Below, one piece after another: positions 14,829 to 23,828 of a stretch of DNA of 64,000 nucleotides. The notes under the pieces are model-generated. The model was not told where the DNA came from. It saw nothing but the letters and a program-made list of their open reading frames with translations, and ran no database searches. Origin of the DNA: Alteriqipengyuania bathyomarina_B (lineage in GTDB: Bacteria; Pseudomonadota; Alphaproteobacteria; Sphingomonadales; Sphingomonadaceae); the NCBI RefSeq assembly GCF_038594605.1, contig NZ_JBCFZM010000002.1, positions 124,001 through 188,000 on the forward strand, in the 5' to 3' direction. The position numbers and the translations under genes are program-made. Numbering within the stretch: the first letter of the stretch is position 1; every line of letters starts with the position of its first letter.

Positions 14829-15926
14829 ATGGCCGACGCGCCGATGATCGATTTCGCACACCTGCCCCACCCCGCGCCGGTGCCGTCCGCAACCCGCGAC
14901 CAGGCGCTGGCTGATCCCGGATTCGGATCGCTGTTCACCGATCACATGGTGACGATTGCTTTCGATCCCGAGCATGGCTGGCACGATGCCAAGCTTTGCC
15001 CGCGCGCGCCGATCCCGCTCGATCCGGCAGCGGCCGTGCTCCACTATGCGCAGGAAATCTTCGAAGGGATGAAGGCGTACCGATGGGAAGACGAAACAGT
15101 CGCGCTGTTCCGTCCGCTGGAAAACGCCCGCCGCCTCAATGCGAGCGCCCGGCGCATGGCGATGCCCGAGCTGCCCGAAGAGCTGTTCATGGAAAGTCTG
15201 CGGCTGCTGATCGAGACCGATCGCGACTGGATGCCCACGGCCGAAGGCAGCTCGCTCTACCTGCGGCCCTTCATGTTCGCCACCGAGGCGTTCCTCGGCG
15301 TGCGGCCTGCGCGCGAGTATCTCTATTGCCTGATCGCCAGCCCGGTCGGCAGCTACTTCAAGTCGGGCGTGAAGCCGGTCGACGTTTGGGTGAGCCGCGA
15401 TCACACGCGCGCGGCGCCCGGCGGCACGGGCGCGGCCAAGACCGGCGGCAACTACGCGGCCAGCCTCAACCCCCTCGCCGTAGGGGTCGAGAATGGCTGC
15501 CAGCAGACCGTGTTTCTCGACGCGATCGAGAAGAAGTGGGTCGAGGAACTGAGCGGGATGAACCTGTTCTTCGTGTTCAAGGACGGCAGCGCGATCACCC
15601 CGCCGCTGACCGGCACGATCCTGCCCGGCATAACCCGTGACAGCCTGATCCAGATGCTGCGCGAAGAAGGGCTGCAAGTGCGCGAGGAGCCCTATTCGAT
15701 CGACCAGTGGCACGCCGATGCCGAAAAGGGCGACCTGGTCGAGAATTTCGCCTGCGGCACCGCCGCGGTCGTCACCCCCATCGGCAGCGTCAACGGCCCG
15801 GACGGGAAATTCGTGATCGGCGATGGCGGGACGGGGCAGCTCACGCAGAAGCTGCGCGACCAGCTTCTCGGCATCCAGATGGGCACCGCGCCCGATCCGC
15901 ATGGCTGGGTCGTGAAGCTGGACTGA
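14829..15926 (+). CDS. ilvE: branched-chain amino acid aminotransferase
   Basis: 365 residues, the size of the long (type II) BCAT group. PLP fold-type IV marks: HYAQEIFEGMKAYRW, RPLENARRLNASARRM, the cofactor lysine region GAAKTGGNYAASLNP, WVEELSGMNLFFVF and the late FACGTAAVVTPIG. It transfers the amino group between glutamate and the 2-oxo acids of leucine, isoleucine and valine as the last biosynthetic and first degradative step. The start has a clear SD (AGGAG, 8 nt). It is monocistronic by layout; the next gene is on the opposite strand. Confidence 0.95.
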   Translation: MADAPMIDFAHLPHPAPVPSATRDQALADPGFGSLFTDHMVTIAFDPEHGWHDAKLCPRAPIPLDPAAAVLHYAQEIFEGMKAYRWEDETVALFRPLENARRLNASARRMAMPELPEELFMESLRLLIETDRDWMPTAEGSSLYLRPFMFATEAFLGVRPAREYLYCLIASPVGSYFKSGVKPVDVWVSRDHTRAAPGGTGAAKTGGNYAASLNPLAVGVENGCQQTVFLDAIEKKWVEELSGMNLFFVFKDGSAITPPLTGTILPGITRDSLIQMLREEGLQVREEPYSIDQWHADAEKGDLVENFACGTAAVVTPIGSVNGPDGKFVIGDGGTGQLTQKLRDQLLGIQMGTAPDPHGWVVKLD

Positions 15927-15977
15927 GTACGCCAGGCGGGGCGAAGCCCGTAGCGCGCTCAGGTGCTTTTCTTGAGC

Positions 15978-17204
15978 TTAGCCGGCAAACCCCGGGGCGC
16001 CCACACGGTCCGCCAGCCGCACGACGTTCCGCCCCGCAGTCTTCGCCGCATAGAGTGCCTCGTCGGCGCAGTCTATCAGCGCATCCGTGGACGGACCGAC
16101 CTTCTTTCGCATCGCCACGCCGATGCTCACGGTGATCGATACGCGTCCGCCGATTTCGAGCGCGACGGGCCGCTGCGCCACACTGTGCCGCGCCCTCTCG
16201 GCAAGGCTCAGCGCTTCCTGCTCGGTACAATGCTCGACCACGGCGACGAATTCCTCACCCCCGACACGGGCCACCGTTGCGCCGGATGTCACGAACTGTT
16301 TCTCGAGCTCCTTCGCGACCTGCTTCAGCGCGCGATCGCCTGCGGTATGCCCATGGGTATCGTTGAATAGCTTGAAGCGATCGACGTCGATCATCATCAC
16401 CGCCAGATCCTCGCCATTGATCACCGACGCGTGAAAGGCAGTATCGAAGATCCGCTCGAAATAGCGGCGATTGGGCAGGCCGGTCAGGTCGTCGCGGTGC
16501 GAAAGCTCGCGCAGCTGCTCGTTCGCTGCAAGGAGACGCTCCGAGGCGAGCCGCCCGCGTATGGCATAGAGGAAATTGCGGTCCTTCAGCGTCGCGGTAC
16601 GGAACGGCACGGTGAGCGCGACGAGACTGATCGCAGAAAGATAAGCCAACACCCCGAAGGCTTCTTGCTCGGCAGCGGGCGGCAACGCCGCCCAGATGGC
16701 CCACATCGTCGCAACCGAAAGGAAGGCCATAAGGGCGATCGATGCCACCCGCAACGGCAGGATTACGGTTGCCAAGACGACGATCATTGCCGCCCCCATG
16801 ACATAGCCGCCCTCCGCTGAGGCACCGTTATGCATCCCGATATATCCTGCCACGCCCGCGTAGCACACGACCGGCAGGATCGAGGTCCAACGCTGGATCA
16901 CCCACCCCCCTCGCAGCGCGGCATAGATTGCGACACAATACGCGGGAACCACCAGGCCGAGGCGCAGAACCAGGCCCTGTTCGAAGATCTGCGGGCCATT
17001 CGTATAGTCGAGCGGCAGGCACAGCAGGCAGGAGATAAGCGCAATTGCATTGATGAATGCCAGCTCGCGCCGGCGACGCGGCGCCTGTTCGGAACGCCAC
17101 ATCTCTTGCAGGACGGCAGGCCATCTGCGGAAGGGCAGGCTCTGGTCGGCAGCCTGCTCGACCATGGCTTCAATATCGTGCGGGAGTTTGGGGTCGGGCT
17201 TCAC
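15978..17204 (-). CDS. membrane-bound diguanylate cyclase (GGDEF)
   Basis: 408 residues. Residues about 45-205 contain six hydrophobic segments (LAFINAIALISCLLC to ISLVALTVPF). A short coiled linker (LLAANEQLREL) leads to a GGDEF domain at about 230-400 with DDLTGLPNRRYFE, VDRFKLFNDTHGH, the active-site loop RVGGEEF and SIGVAMRKK. The GGEEF loop is intact, so cyclic-di-GMP synthesis from two GTP is expected. The upstream RxxD inhibitory site is not present. The signal sensed by the membrane part is unknown. The gene ends near ilvE on the other strand (convergent). Confidence 0.93.
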   Translation of the reverse strand: MKPDPKLPHDIEAMVEQAADQSLPFRRWPAVLQEMWRSEQAPRRRRELAFINAIALISCLLCLPLDYTNGPQIFEQGLVLRLGLVVPAYCVAIYAALRGGWVIQRWTSILPVVCYAGVAGYIGMHNGASAEGGYVMGAAMIVVLATVILPLRVASIALMAFLSVATMWAIWAALPPAAEQEAFGVLAYLSAISLVALTVPFRTATLKDRNFLYAIRGRLASERLLAANEQLRELSHRDDLTGLPNRRYFERIFDTAFHASVINGEDLAVMMIDVDRFKLFNDTHGHTAGDRALKQVAKELEKQFVTSGATVARVGGEEFVAVVEHCTEQEALSLAERARHSVAQRPVALEIGGRVSITVSIGVAMRKKVGPSTDALIDCADEALYAAKTAGRNVVRLADRVGAPGFAG

Positions 17205-17278
17205 AGCCGAAAGATTACGCGCGAGTGGTTAATATGCCCCTTTGACCCGTCAGAATTGCGACGGGGGCTGCCCCGAGC

Positions 17279-18178
17279 CTACAGACGCGAGCGGACCAGC
17301 AGCCGCTTGGTAAAGGTCTCGCTCGGCCGCAGCACCAGGATCGCGACTCCGGCAACGGCAACCGCGCCGCCTACCAGCAGGGGCACGCCGACCGAATCGC
17401 CGGTCAGCCACGCGCCGAGCGCCACGGTCATCAGCGGGTGGAGCAAGGTGAAGGGCACCACGAGGTTCGCGTCATGCTCTTTGAGCGCGTTGAAGTAGAT
17501 GACGTGCGCGTAGACCGATACAACCAGCCCGGCGAAGATTAGGCAGCCTAGGACCTTGAGCGGATTGGCCATCAACGGCTCGACCGGGGCGGGCTCGGTG
17601 ACGAAGGCGAAGGGCAGCAGCACCACGAAGGAGGCGAGCGCGGACCACGCCTGCAATGGCTTTCCGCCGACGTCGATTTTCTTGACGTAGACCGACCCCA
17701 GCGCCCCGACGAGGCATGACAAGGCGATCCAGCCGAGCCCGGCGGAGCTTTCCCAGCCCGAGGGCGAAGCAATGGCGATCACCACCCCGAGGATCGCCAG
17801 CGCGATGCCGACACCGCGCCGCCAGCCGACGTTCTCCCCCAGCAGCACGATCGCCAGCAGCACCGTCATCGGCGCACCCGACAGGCTGACGATGCCTGCG
17901 GTGGAGGGGCTCGCATTGGCCAGCCCGATGGCGAAGAGCGCGAAGGACCCGCCGCCGATGGCCAGCCCCACGGCGCTTACCAGCGGCCAGTTCCTGGGCA
18001 GTGGGCGCAGCAGCGGTGCCAGCACGATGACCGTCAGCAGAGCGCGCAAGGCGGCGTAGAAGATGGGCGGCATGCCCAGGTCGTCGACCGCGACCTTGCT
18101 GACGACGACATTCAAAGCCCACAGCAGGTTGACGAGGATCAGGAGCGCGATGGTCCGGGCGGGCATTCGCGGCCCCAT
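17279..18178 (-). CDS. EamA/DMT family transporter
   Basis: About 299 residues and ten membrane helices arranged as two EamA repeats (residues about 1-140 and 150-290). Family marks are NLLWALNVVVSKVAVDDLG at helix 1, FYAALRALLTVIVL, SLSGAPMTVLLAIVLLGENV in repeat one and FTLLHPLMTVALGAWLTGD in repeat two. These inner-membrane carriers export amino acids or other metabolites; no substrate can be read here. Start: ATG at 18178, with ATG at 18166 equally possible; upstream codons to 18217 look non-coding. Confidence 0.9.
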   Translation of the reverse strand: MGPRMPARTIALLILVNLLWALNVVVSKVAVDDLGMPPIFYAALRALLTVIVLAPLLRPLPRNWPLVSAVGLAIGGGSFALFAIGLANASPSTAGIVSLSGAPMTVLLAIVLLGENVGWRRGVGIALAILGVVIAIASPSGWESSAGLGWIALSCLVGALGSVYVKKIDVGGKPLQAWSALASFVVLLPFAFVTEPAPVEPLMANPLKVLGCLIFAGLVVSVYAHVIYFNALKEHDANLVVPFTLLHPLMTVALGAWLTGDSVGVPLLVGGAVAVAGVAILVLRPSETFTKRLLVRSRL

Positions 18179-18283
18179 AGAGAGCGTCGCGGGTCGGCGC
18201 AAACCCTCAGATTGCACTAAACCGCGCCGATCTTTCGACCGACCGCGTGGCTGCTTCGGACGCCCGGATAAGCGGGCTTGCGG

Positions 18284-18691
18284 CTACTTGCGTTTTTTCG
18301 TCTTGTCGCGCGGCTCTTCGGGCGGATCGAACAATGCGGCGGCGTCGGCCTGATCCTGCAGAATGCGCGAGCGGGTTTCGAGGAAGCGCCGTTCGCTGTC
18401 GGTCATTTCGCCGTCTGCGGCGTAGGCCGACGCGAGCAGCTCGATCTGGCCCTGCTGCCGCCGGAGCGAGCGCCGCTCGCTCCGGGTAAGTTCGCCATTG
18501 TCGCGGCGCCGGTCGATCTCGGAGTCGTTCTCGCGCAACTCGCGCGCGACCGCGACGGTGTTTTCGTCGGGGCCGTCAGCCACGGGCATCGGGTCGAAGG
18601 TGCCCGTCTGCGGGGAGGACGTGTCGCCCATGCTCATGCACGCGCCCAGCGGGGCCGCGAGAGCGATCAGCAGGAAATGACGGGCTTTCAT
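18284..18691 (-). CDS. small lipoprotein with charged C-terminal domain, unknown function
   Basis: 135 residues. The N-terminus is a lipoprotein signal: KARHF then LLIALAAPLGAC with cysteine at residue 18 as the acylation site. The mature part is acidic and basic by turns, with a predicted helical section (RELRENDSEIDRRRDNGELT to RRFLETRSRILQDQADAAAL) and a basic tail DKTKKRK. The repeated pattern NGELTRSERRSLRRQQ / DGEMTDSERRFLETRS suggests two related helix-loop units. SD GGGAG lies 9 nt before the ATG. It is downstream of nadE on the same strand by 63 bp. Confidence 0.78.
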   Translation of the reverse strand: MKARHFLLIALAAPLGACMSMGDTSSPQTGTFDPMPVADGPDENTVAVARELRENDSEIDRRRDNGELTRSERRSLRRQQGQIELLASAYAADGEMTDSERRFLETRSRILQDQADAAALFDPPEEPRDKTKKRK

Positions 18692-18754
18692 ATCTGTTCT
18701 CCCCTTGCCGATATGCTCTGCCCGAGCGCCTGAATTGCGGATGAATTGGCCGCG

Positions 18755-20815
18755 TCAGCCTTCGGGCACATTGTCCCGCAGCTGCGCCAACCACACGTCG
18801 GCCACCGCATCGCTCGGCGCGCGCCAGTCGCCCCGCGGGGATAGCGCCCCGCCCATTGAGACCTTGGGTCCGTTGGGCATCGCGCTGCGCTTGAACTGGC
18901 TGAAACCGAAGAAGCGTTGGCAGAACACCTCCAGCCATTGGCGTATCTCGCCGAGCGAGTAGGCGCGCTTGCCATTGTCCGGAAAACCGATCGGCCATTC
19001 ACCGGCGTCCGCGTCTTTCCAGGCGTGATACGCGAGGAAGGCGACGTGGCTGGGCGACTGGCCGTAGCGGGCGATGTGGTGGAGGAAGAAGTCGTGCAGC
19101 GCGTAGGGGCCGATCTGATCCTCGGTGCTCTGGATCGCGCCATCCTGACCCGCCGGGACCAGCTCGGGGCTGATCTCGGTCCCCAGCACGTCGTCGAGCA
19201 CTTCGTTGAGCGCGGGCGTGAACTGGTCGGTCTCCATCATCCAGCGCATCAGGTACTGGATCAGCGTCTTGGGCACGCCCGAGTTGACGCCATAGTGGCT
19301 CATCTGGTCGCCCACGCCATAGGTACACCAGCCCAGCGCCATTTCGGAGAGATCGCCGGTGCCGATCACGAAGCCCTTGTGATGGCCTGCGAGGCGGAAC
19401 AGGTAGTCGGTTCTGAGGCCCGCCTGCACGTTCTCGAACGTGGTGTCGTAAACCTCTTTCCCGGCGGCATAGGGGTGGCCGATATCCTCCAGCATCCGCT
19501 CCGCCGCGGGGGTGATGTCGATCGTGTCGGCGGTGATCCCCGCCGCTTCCATCAGCAGAATCGCGTTGTTCTTCGTCCGGTCCGAGGTGCCGAAACCCGG
19601 CATCGTATAACCGCGAATGGTCGTGCGCGGCAGGCCCAGCCGGTCGCAGGCGATGCACGCGACCAGCAGCGCATGGGTCGAATCGAGCCCACCCGAAATG
19701 CCGAGCACGAGCGACTTGGCGCCAGTCGCCTCGATCCGCCGCATCAGCGCATCGACCTGGATGTTGACCGCCTCGTAGCAATCCTCGTCCAGCGTCTTGG
19801 GGTCGGCGGGGACGAAGGGGAAGCGGCGTACGGCGCGCAGCAATTCGCGGTCGCCCGGCTTATGGTTATGTTCGAAGCGCACCCGGCGATACCAGTCCTC
19901 GGGGCGGCCCGCGGCCTCCGCCGCGTCGTGGAAGGTGCCGTTGCGGGTGCGATCGTTGACGATGCGCTGCGTATCGATGTCGATCGCGCACAGTTCGGCC
20001 GTCAGGTCGAAGCGCACGCTCTCCTTCACCAGCGCCCCCAGTTCGTAGATCACGCCCTGCCCGTCCCACGCGAGGTCGGTGGTGCTCTCGCCATGCCCGC
20101 TCGCCGAATAGGCGTAGGCGCACATGCCCCGGCTGGAGCTGGACTGGCAGTGCGAGTGCCGGTCCGTCGCGCGCCCGATGGTGACGGGCGAGGCGGAAAG
20201 GTTGCACAGGATATGCGCGCCCGCCATCGCGGCCATCATGCCGGGCGGTTGCGGAGCCCAGAAATCCTCGCAGATTTCCATTCCGAAAGTGAAACCGGGC
20301 AGATTGTCCGCCGCGAAGATGACATCCGTGCCGAAGGGCGCCTCGTTCCCTGCGATCGTCACATCGAGCCCGTGGCAGTTGCGGCCATGGGTGAACTGCC
20401 GTTTCTCGTAGAATTCGCGGTAATTGGGGAGGTAACTTTTGGGCACCACACCCAGCAGGCGGCCATCAGCAATAGCGAGCGCGCAGTTATACAGCCGCGC
20501 ACCGCGCTGGATCGGGGCGCCGACCACCAGCACCGTCGTCAACCCCGCGCTTTCCTCGACAATCCGGCCGATCGCCGCTTCCGCCGCGTCGATCACCGCC
20601 GCCTGCAAATGCAGGTCGTCGATCGCATAACCGGTGACGCACAGCTCGGGATAGACGGCGAGGTCCACGCCCGCCTCGTGCGCGTGGCGCGCCTCCTCCA
20701 GGATACTATCGGTGTTGCCGGTGACATCCGCAGGGCGCACGCGCGGCGTGCAGGTCGCGACGCGCACGAAGCCGTGCGTGTGCAGATCGTAGAAGGGGTG
20801 CGCGCGGTCAGCCAT
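18755..20815 (-). CDS. nadE: glutamine-dependent NAD+ synthase
   Basis: 686 residues, the two-domain bacterial form. The amidase domain (about 15-300) has the nitrilase-family triad: Glu in YPELCVTGYA, Lys in VVPKSYLPNYREFY and Cys in FGMEICEDFWAP. The synthetase domain (about 345-686) has the ATP pyrophosphatase loop LGISGGLDSTHALLV and GTGDLSEMALGWCTYG. It hydrolyses glutamine and passes ammonia to adenylated nicotinate adenine dinucleotide, giving NAD+ in the cytoplasm. The start ATG at 20815 lacks an obvious SD. It is followed by the lipoprotein gene and preceded, 25 bp away, by a sensor kinase gene on the same strand. Confidence 0.95.
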   Translation of the reverse strand: MADRAHPFYDLHTHGFVRVATCTPRVRPADVTGNTDSILEEARHAHEAGVDLAVYPELCVTGYAIDDLHLQAAVIDAAEAAIGRIVEESAGLTTVLVVGAPIQRGARLYNCALAIADGRLLGVVPKSYLPNYREFYEKRQFTHGRNCHGLDVTIAGNEAPFGTDVIFAADNLPGFTFGMEICEDFWAPQPPGMMAAMAGAHILCNLSASPVTIGRATDRHSHCQSSSSRGMCAYAYSASGHGESTTDLAWDGQGVIYELGALVKESVRFDLTAELCAIDIDTQRIVNDRTRNGTFHDAAEAAGRPEDWYRRVRFEHNHKPGDRELLRAVRRFPFVPADPKTLDEDCYEAVNIQVDALMRRIEATGAKSLVLGISGGLDSTHALLVACIACDRLGLPRTTIRGYTMPGFGTSDRTKNNAILLMEAAGITADTIDITPAAERMLEDIGHPYAAGKEVYDTTFENVQAGLRTDYLFRLAGHHKGFVIGTGDLSEMALGWCTYGVGDQMSHYGVNSGVPKTLIQYLMRWMMETDQFTPALNEVLDDVLGTEISPELVPAGQDGAIQSTEDQIGPYALHDFFLHHIARYGQSPSHVAFLAYHAWKDADAGEWPIGFPDNGKRAYSLGEIRQWLEVFCQRFFGFSQFKRSAMPNGPKVSMGGALSPRGDWRAPSDAVADVWLAQLRDNVPEG

Positions 20816-20839
20816 TACAGGCCAGCGGCTGTGCCCCGC

Positions 20840-21883
20840 TCACGCGCCCGACACAAGGGGGACGCCCCCGTTCTTGTCGCTGGCGGATCGAATCCGCGTC
20901 AGGCTGACCCGGCAGCCGCGCTCGCCCACCTCGACCGAATGATCGGCCTCGGCCTGGTTGGCAAAGGTCCGCATCAGGCTCTGGCCGAGCCCGCCATCGG
21001 CATCGCTTGCCGCGCCCGTGCCCGCGCCATCGTCGCGCACTTCGAGCCGCCAGTCCGCTGCCGTGCCGTCGAGCAAAATGTCGAGCGTGCCCTTCCGCCC
21101 GTCGCCGAAGGCATATTTCGCGGTATTGGTCAGCGCCTCGTTGAGGAACAGGCCGACGGCGACCGCCTGTTCGCGCGGAAGCGAGATCGGCGCGATCCGG
21201 CGCGTCACGGTCACGTTATCGTCGAAGGAGGCATCTACTAGATGGTCGATGACGTCGCCGAGGTAGCTGTCCATGTCGATATCGCCCTCCTGCCGGTCGG
21301 CCTCGTCGACGGCGAGCTGCGCATAGGCGCGGCTGAAAGAGAACACGCGGTTGGCGGCATCTTCCAGCGCGGCGGCGGCGGCGGGATTGTCCTGCCGCCG
21401 CTTCTGCAGTTCGATCATGCTGGCAACCAGTGCGAAGTTGTTCTTCGTGCGGTGCTGCAGCTCGGCCATCAGCCAGCGCCGACGATCGAGCGAATCATGC
21501 AGCTCCGCCTCGCGCACGCGCACGGCCCTGCGAAACACCTCCGCCAACACGACGACCACGCAACAGGCGAGGAAATTGATGAATACCCGAGCCGGATCGC
21601 TTTCCTGCGCGAAGGCGAACGACCAGCTGTCAGGCAGCACAACGTACCATGCCCACAGGAACGATGCGATCAGGCACACGATCCCAGCCCACAGCCGCCC
21701 GAACAGCGTGGCAATAAGCACGGTGGGATAGACGAGCGCAAAGGGCCCCGAAGTAGGCGCGATCATGTCGATCAGCGTGCGCAGCCCGATCATTGCGACC
21801 GCAAGCAACAGACCGAAAACGATCTGTGGGACAAGCGGCGGAACGCTTGCCGGTAAGAAATTCGCCGCGTCGATCGCGGTCAT
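20840..21883 (-). CDS. sensor histidine kinase, HisKA_2/HWE type, with DUF4118-like membrane part
   Basis: 347 residues. Residues about 18-115 hold four membrane helices with the DUF4118-type (KdpD-like) string SGPFALVYPTVLIATLFGR. The dimerisation and phosphoacceptor helix is MAELQHRTKNNFALVASMIE (His in LQHRTKN), the HisKA_2 subtype. The ATPase part has LFLNEALTNTAKYAF (N box), VRDDGAGTG (G1) and GGLGQSLMRTF. There is no response regulator next door. Start: ATG at 21883; an in-frame GTG at 21970 would add an unlikely basic stretch. It is one of three HWE/HisKA_2 kinases in this window. Confidence 0.9.
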   Translation of the reverse strand: MTAIDAANFLPASVPPLVPQIVFGLLLAVAMIGLRTLIDMIAPTSGPFALVYPTVLIATLFGRLWAGIVCLIASFLWAWYVVLPDSWSFAFAQESDPARVFINFLACCVVVVLAEVFRRAVRVREAELHDSLDRRRWLMAELQHRTKNNFALVASMIELQKRRQDNPAAAAALEDAANRVFSFSRAYAQLAVDEADRQEGDIDMDSYLGDVIDHLVDASFDDNVTVTRRIAPISLPREQAVAVGLFLNEALTNTAKYAFGDGRKGTLDILLDGTAADWRLEVRDDGAGTGAASDADGGLGQSLMRTFANQAEADHSVEVGERGCRVSLTRIRSASDKNGGVPLVSGA

Positions 21884-22020
21884 CTTGTGGTTGGGCAACT
21901 GCGCTCTCTTCTCAAGCCATGGGGCCGTGCCGGGTCTTCGCCACACGAATGGGCGGAGAGCTTTTAGCACCCGCCAGAAAAGGAAGCGACTGATCTATAT
22001 CAAGTCCGCGAGCAAAAGAG

Positions 22021-23022
22021 TCAGGCCGCCACCAGATCGGCAATGGGCGGAGCGTCTTCCAGAAAGGCGATCAGCCCGCGCTCTTCGCGGCCGAGCCACC
22101 TGGTGGTACGGGGCAGGATCAGGTCTTCGCGCCATGCGCCCTGCCGACCCATCAGATCGAACACTGCAGGGTGGATATAGCTCTTGCGGGTGATCGCGGG
22201 CGTATTGCCCAGCCGCTCTGCCACGTTTTCGGTCACGGTCTTGATCGTCAGATCGTCCTTCGCGCCCGCCAGCATGCCAAAGGCCATCACGCTTGCGTGC
22301 CAGGTGCGGAAGTTCTTCGCGCTGAAAGCACCGCCCATCGTCTCGCGCAGGTAGGCGTTGACGTGGCTCGAGGTGACATCGCGCACCACTTCCCCATCGT
22401 CGAGGAAAGAGAACAGGTCCTGCCCGTCGAGATCCTGCATCTGCCGCACGATCTTGGCGAGGTGCGTGTCGGTCAGTTCGAGGTCGCGCTCCTTGCCTGA
22501 CTTGGCGCGGAAGCGGAACCGCAGCGTCTTGCCGCGCACGGTCACATGGTGGCTCTTGATCGTGGTCGCGCCGTAGCTGCCATTGTCGCGCGCATAGGCG
22601 TCGTTGCCGACGCGGATCGCACCGAGATCGAGCAGGCGCACCACCCCGGCCAGTGCGCGCGGCAGGCCCATGTCGCGCGCGCCCAAATCCTCTGCCACGC
22701 GCTTCCTCAGCAGCGGCAGGCGGTTGCCGAAGGCGAGGCAGCGGTCGAACTTCTCGCTCTCGCGCGTGGCGCGAAATGCGGGGTGATAGCGATATTGCTT
22801 GCGCCCCTTCGCGTCGTATCCGGTGGCAAGGATATGGCCGTTGGGCGCGGGGCAGAACCAGCAATCGACATAGGCCGGGGGCAGCGCGATGGCATTGAGC
22901 CGCTTGCGCTCTGCCGGGTCGCGGATCAGCCCGCCGTCGGGGTCGTAATAGGCCCAGCCCGTCCCCGCACCCTTGCGGGTGATGCCGGGCAGGCCATCGT
23001 CGACGAAAATGAGCTTTTCCAT
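22021..23022 (-). CDS. DNA topoisomerase IB (poxvirus-type)
   Basis: 333 residues. The N-terminal region (1-90) carries GITRKGAGTGWAYYDPDG and ALPPAYVDCWFCPAPNGHI; the catalytic domain has the arginine-bearing YRYHPAFRATRESEKF, RVGNDAYARDNGSYGATTIK and KNFRTWHASV, and the tyrosine nucleophile in ITRKSYIHPAV. These are the bacterial type IB enzymes that relax supercoils through a 3'-phosphotyrosine link. In bacteria the gene is often a late or stress function and not essential. Start: ATG at 23022; upstream codons to 23064 are out of family range. A lipoprotein gene lies upstream on the same strand. Confidence 0.93.
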   Translation of the reverse strand: MEKLIFVDDGLPGITRKGAGTGWAYYDPDGGLIRDPAERKRLNAIALPPAYVDCWFCPAPNGHILATGYDAKGRKQYRYHPAFRATRESEKFDRCLAFGNRLPLLRKRVAEDLGARDMGLPRALAGVVRLLDLGAIRVGNDAYARDNGSYGATTIKSHHVTVRGKTLRFRFRAKSGKERDLELTDTHLAKIVRQMQDLDGQDLFSFLDDGEVVRDVTSSHVNAYLRETMGGAFSAKNFRTWHASVMAFGMLAGAKDDLTIKTVTENVAERLGNTPAITRKSYIHPAVFDLMGRQGAWREDLILPRTTRWLGREERGLIAFLEDAPPIADLVAA

Positions 23023-23082
23023 GAGGTTACGTCCGCAGTTGGCTGCTGCATGGACGACTCCCACAAGGCCCGGCGGTTCCCG

Positions 23083-23589
23083 CTATTCGCTGTTCGCCTT
23101 CAGCGCGGCGCAGGGGCTTGGGTATTTCTGCCCCTTGAAGGAATAGCCCATCGGATAGGCGACCGGGCGGCCGTCGATGCCGTTCTTCATCTGCTCGCAA
23201 TCCGCCATGGCGAGCGCGAGGTCGCCGGCATCGCGGCGCTCCGCGATCTTCGCAGCGCTCTGGTCGCGCGCAACCTTGCGCGCGCGCTCCGCAGCGATTG
23301 CGCTCTCGACCGTGGTTTCGCTGTAGCGATCCTTGTCCCGCGTCCTCAGCGCGCCGCTGGCGAGCAGGGTCTTGCCGTACATGAAGCCAGTGAACATCGT
23401 GCGGTCGGGGTAGTCGCCCTCTTCGGACAAGGTCGCAGCGATCCGCTCGATCCCGGCCTGGTCGTCGATCGCCGGTAGCGGCGTTCCCGTCTCCTGCACG
23501 GCCTCCGCCCCCGGATCGGCCTCCGCCACCGAGCCACCGCACGCAGCGACCGGCGCCACCATCAGCGCGACAACGAACATAGGCTTCAC
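23083..23589 (-). CDS. predicted lipoprotein, unknown function
   Basis: 168 residues from the GTG at 23589, chosen because GAGGAG lies 9 nt upstream; an internal ATG at 23580 is 18 nt away. The signal is KPMFVVALMVAPVAACGGS, with cysteine 18 as lipid anchor site. The mature part has acidic and helical sections (VESAIAAERARKVARDQSAA) and a C-terminal region with two cysteines (LAMADCEQMKN and SPCAALKANSE) and GYSFKGQKYPSPC. No domain is recognised. It shares the strand with topoisomerase IB, 60 bp downstream. Confidence 0.78.
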   Translation of the reverse strand: MKPMFVVALMVAPVAACGGSVAEADPGAEAVQETGTPLPAIDDQAGIERIAATLSEEGDYPDRTMFTGFMYGKTLLASGALRTRDKDRYSETTVESAIAAERARKVARDQSAAKIAERRDAGDLALAMADCEQMKNGIDGRPVAYPMGYSFKGQKYPSPCAALKANSE

Positions 23590-23828
23590 GAGTCTCGTCT
23601 CCTCTGGGCAGCGGGCTTCGTCCGGCAGGCTAGCGAGTGGATCGGCGAGCGCATCACACAAACCCCGTTAGGTTTGGCGAAATGGCGCGCGAGGGGCGGG
23701 CGGAAAAGGAATCATTGTGCGCCCGTCAGATCATCTTGCCCGTCGATCCGCCGCGCCGCGCTTGCGGTTCCCCCGCCCGCGCCCACATGCACTCCCGGAC
23801 GGGTCGCACCGCAGTCAGGAGCATTTTC

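Noticed and set aside
14022..15902. 626-codon minus-strand open frame opposite the orphan gene and ilvE
   Set aside because: ilvE on the plus strand has all family motifs and an SD; the opposite frame has none.
18917..21241. 774-codon open frame on the plus strand opposite nadE and the sensor kinase
   Set aside because: It mirrors the codon structure of real minus-strand genes with complete motifs; its protein is Arg/Gly/Ala/His rich with no domain. Long antisense frames are expected at this G+C.
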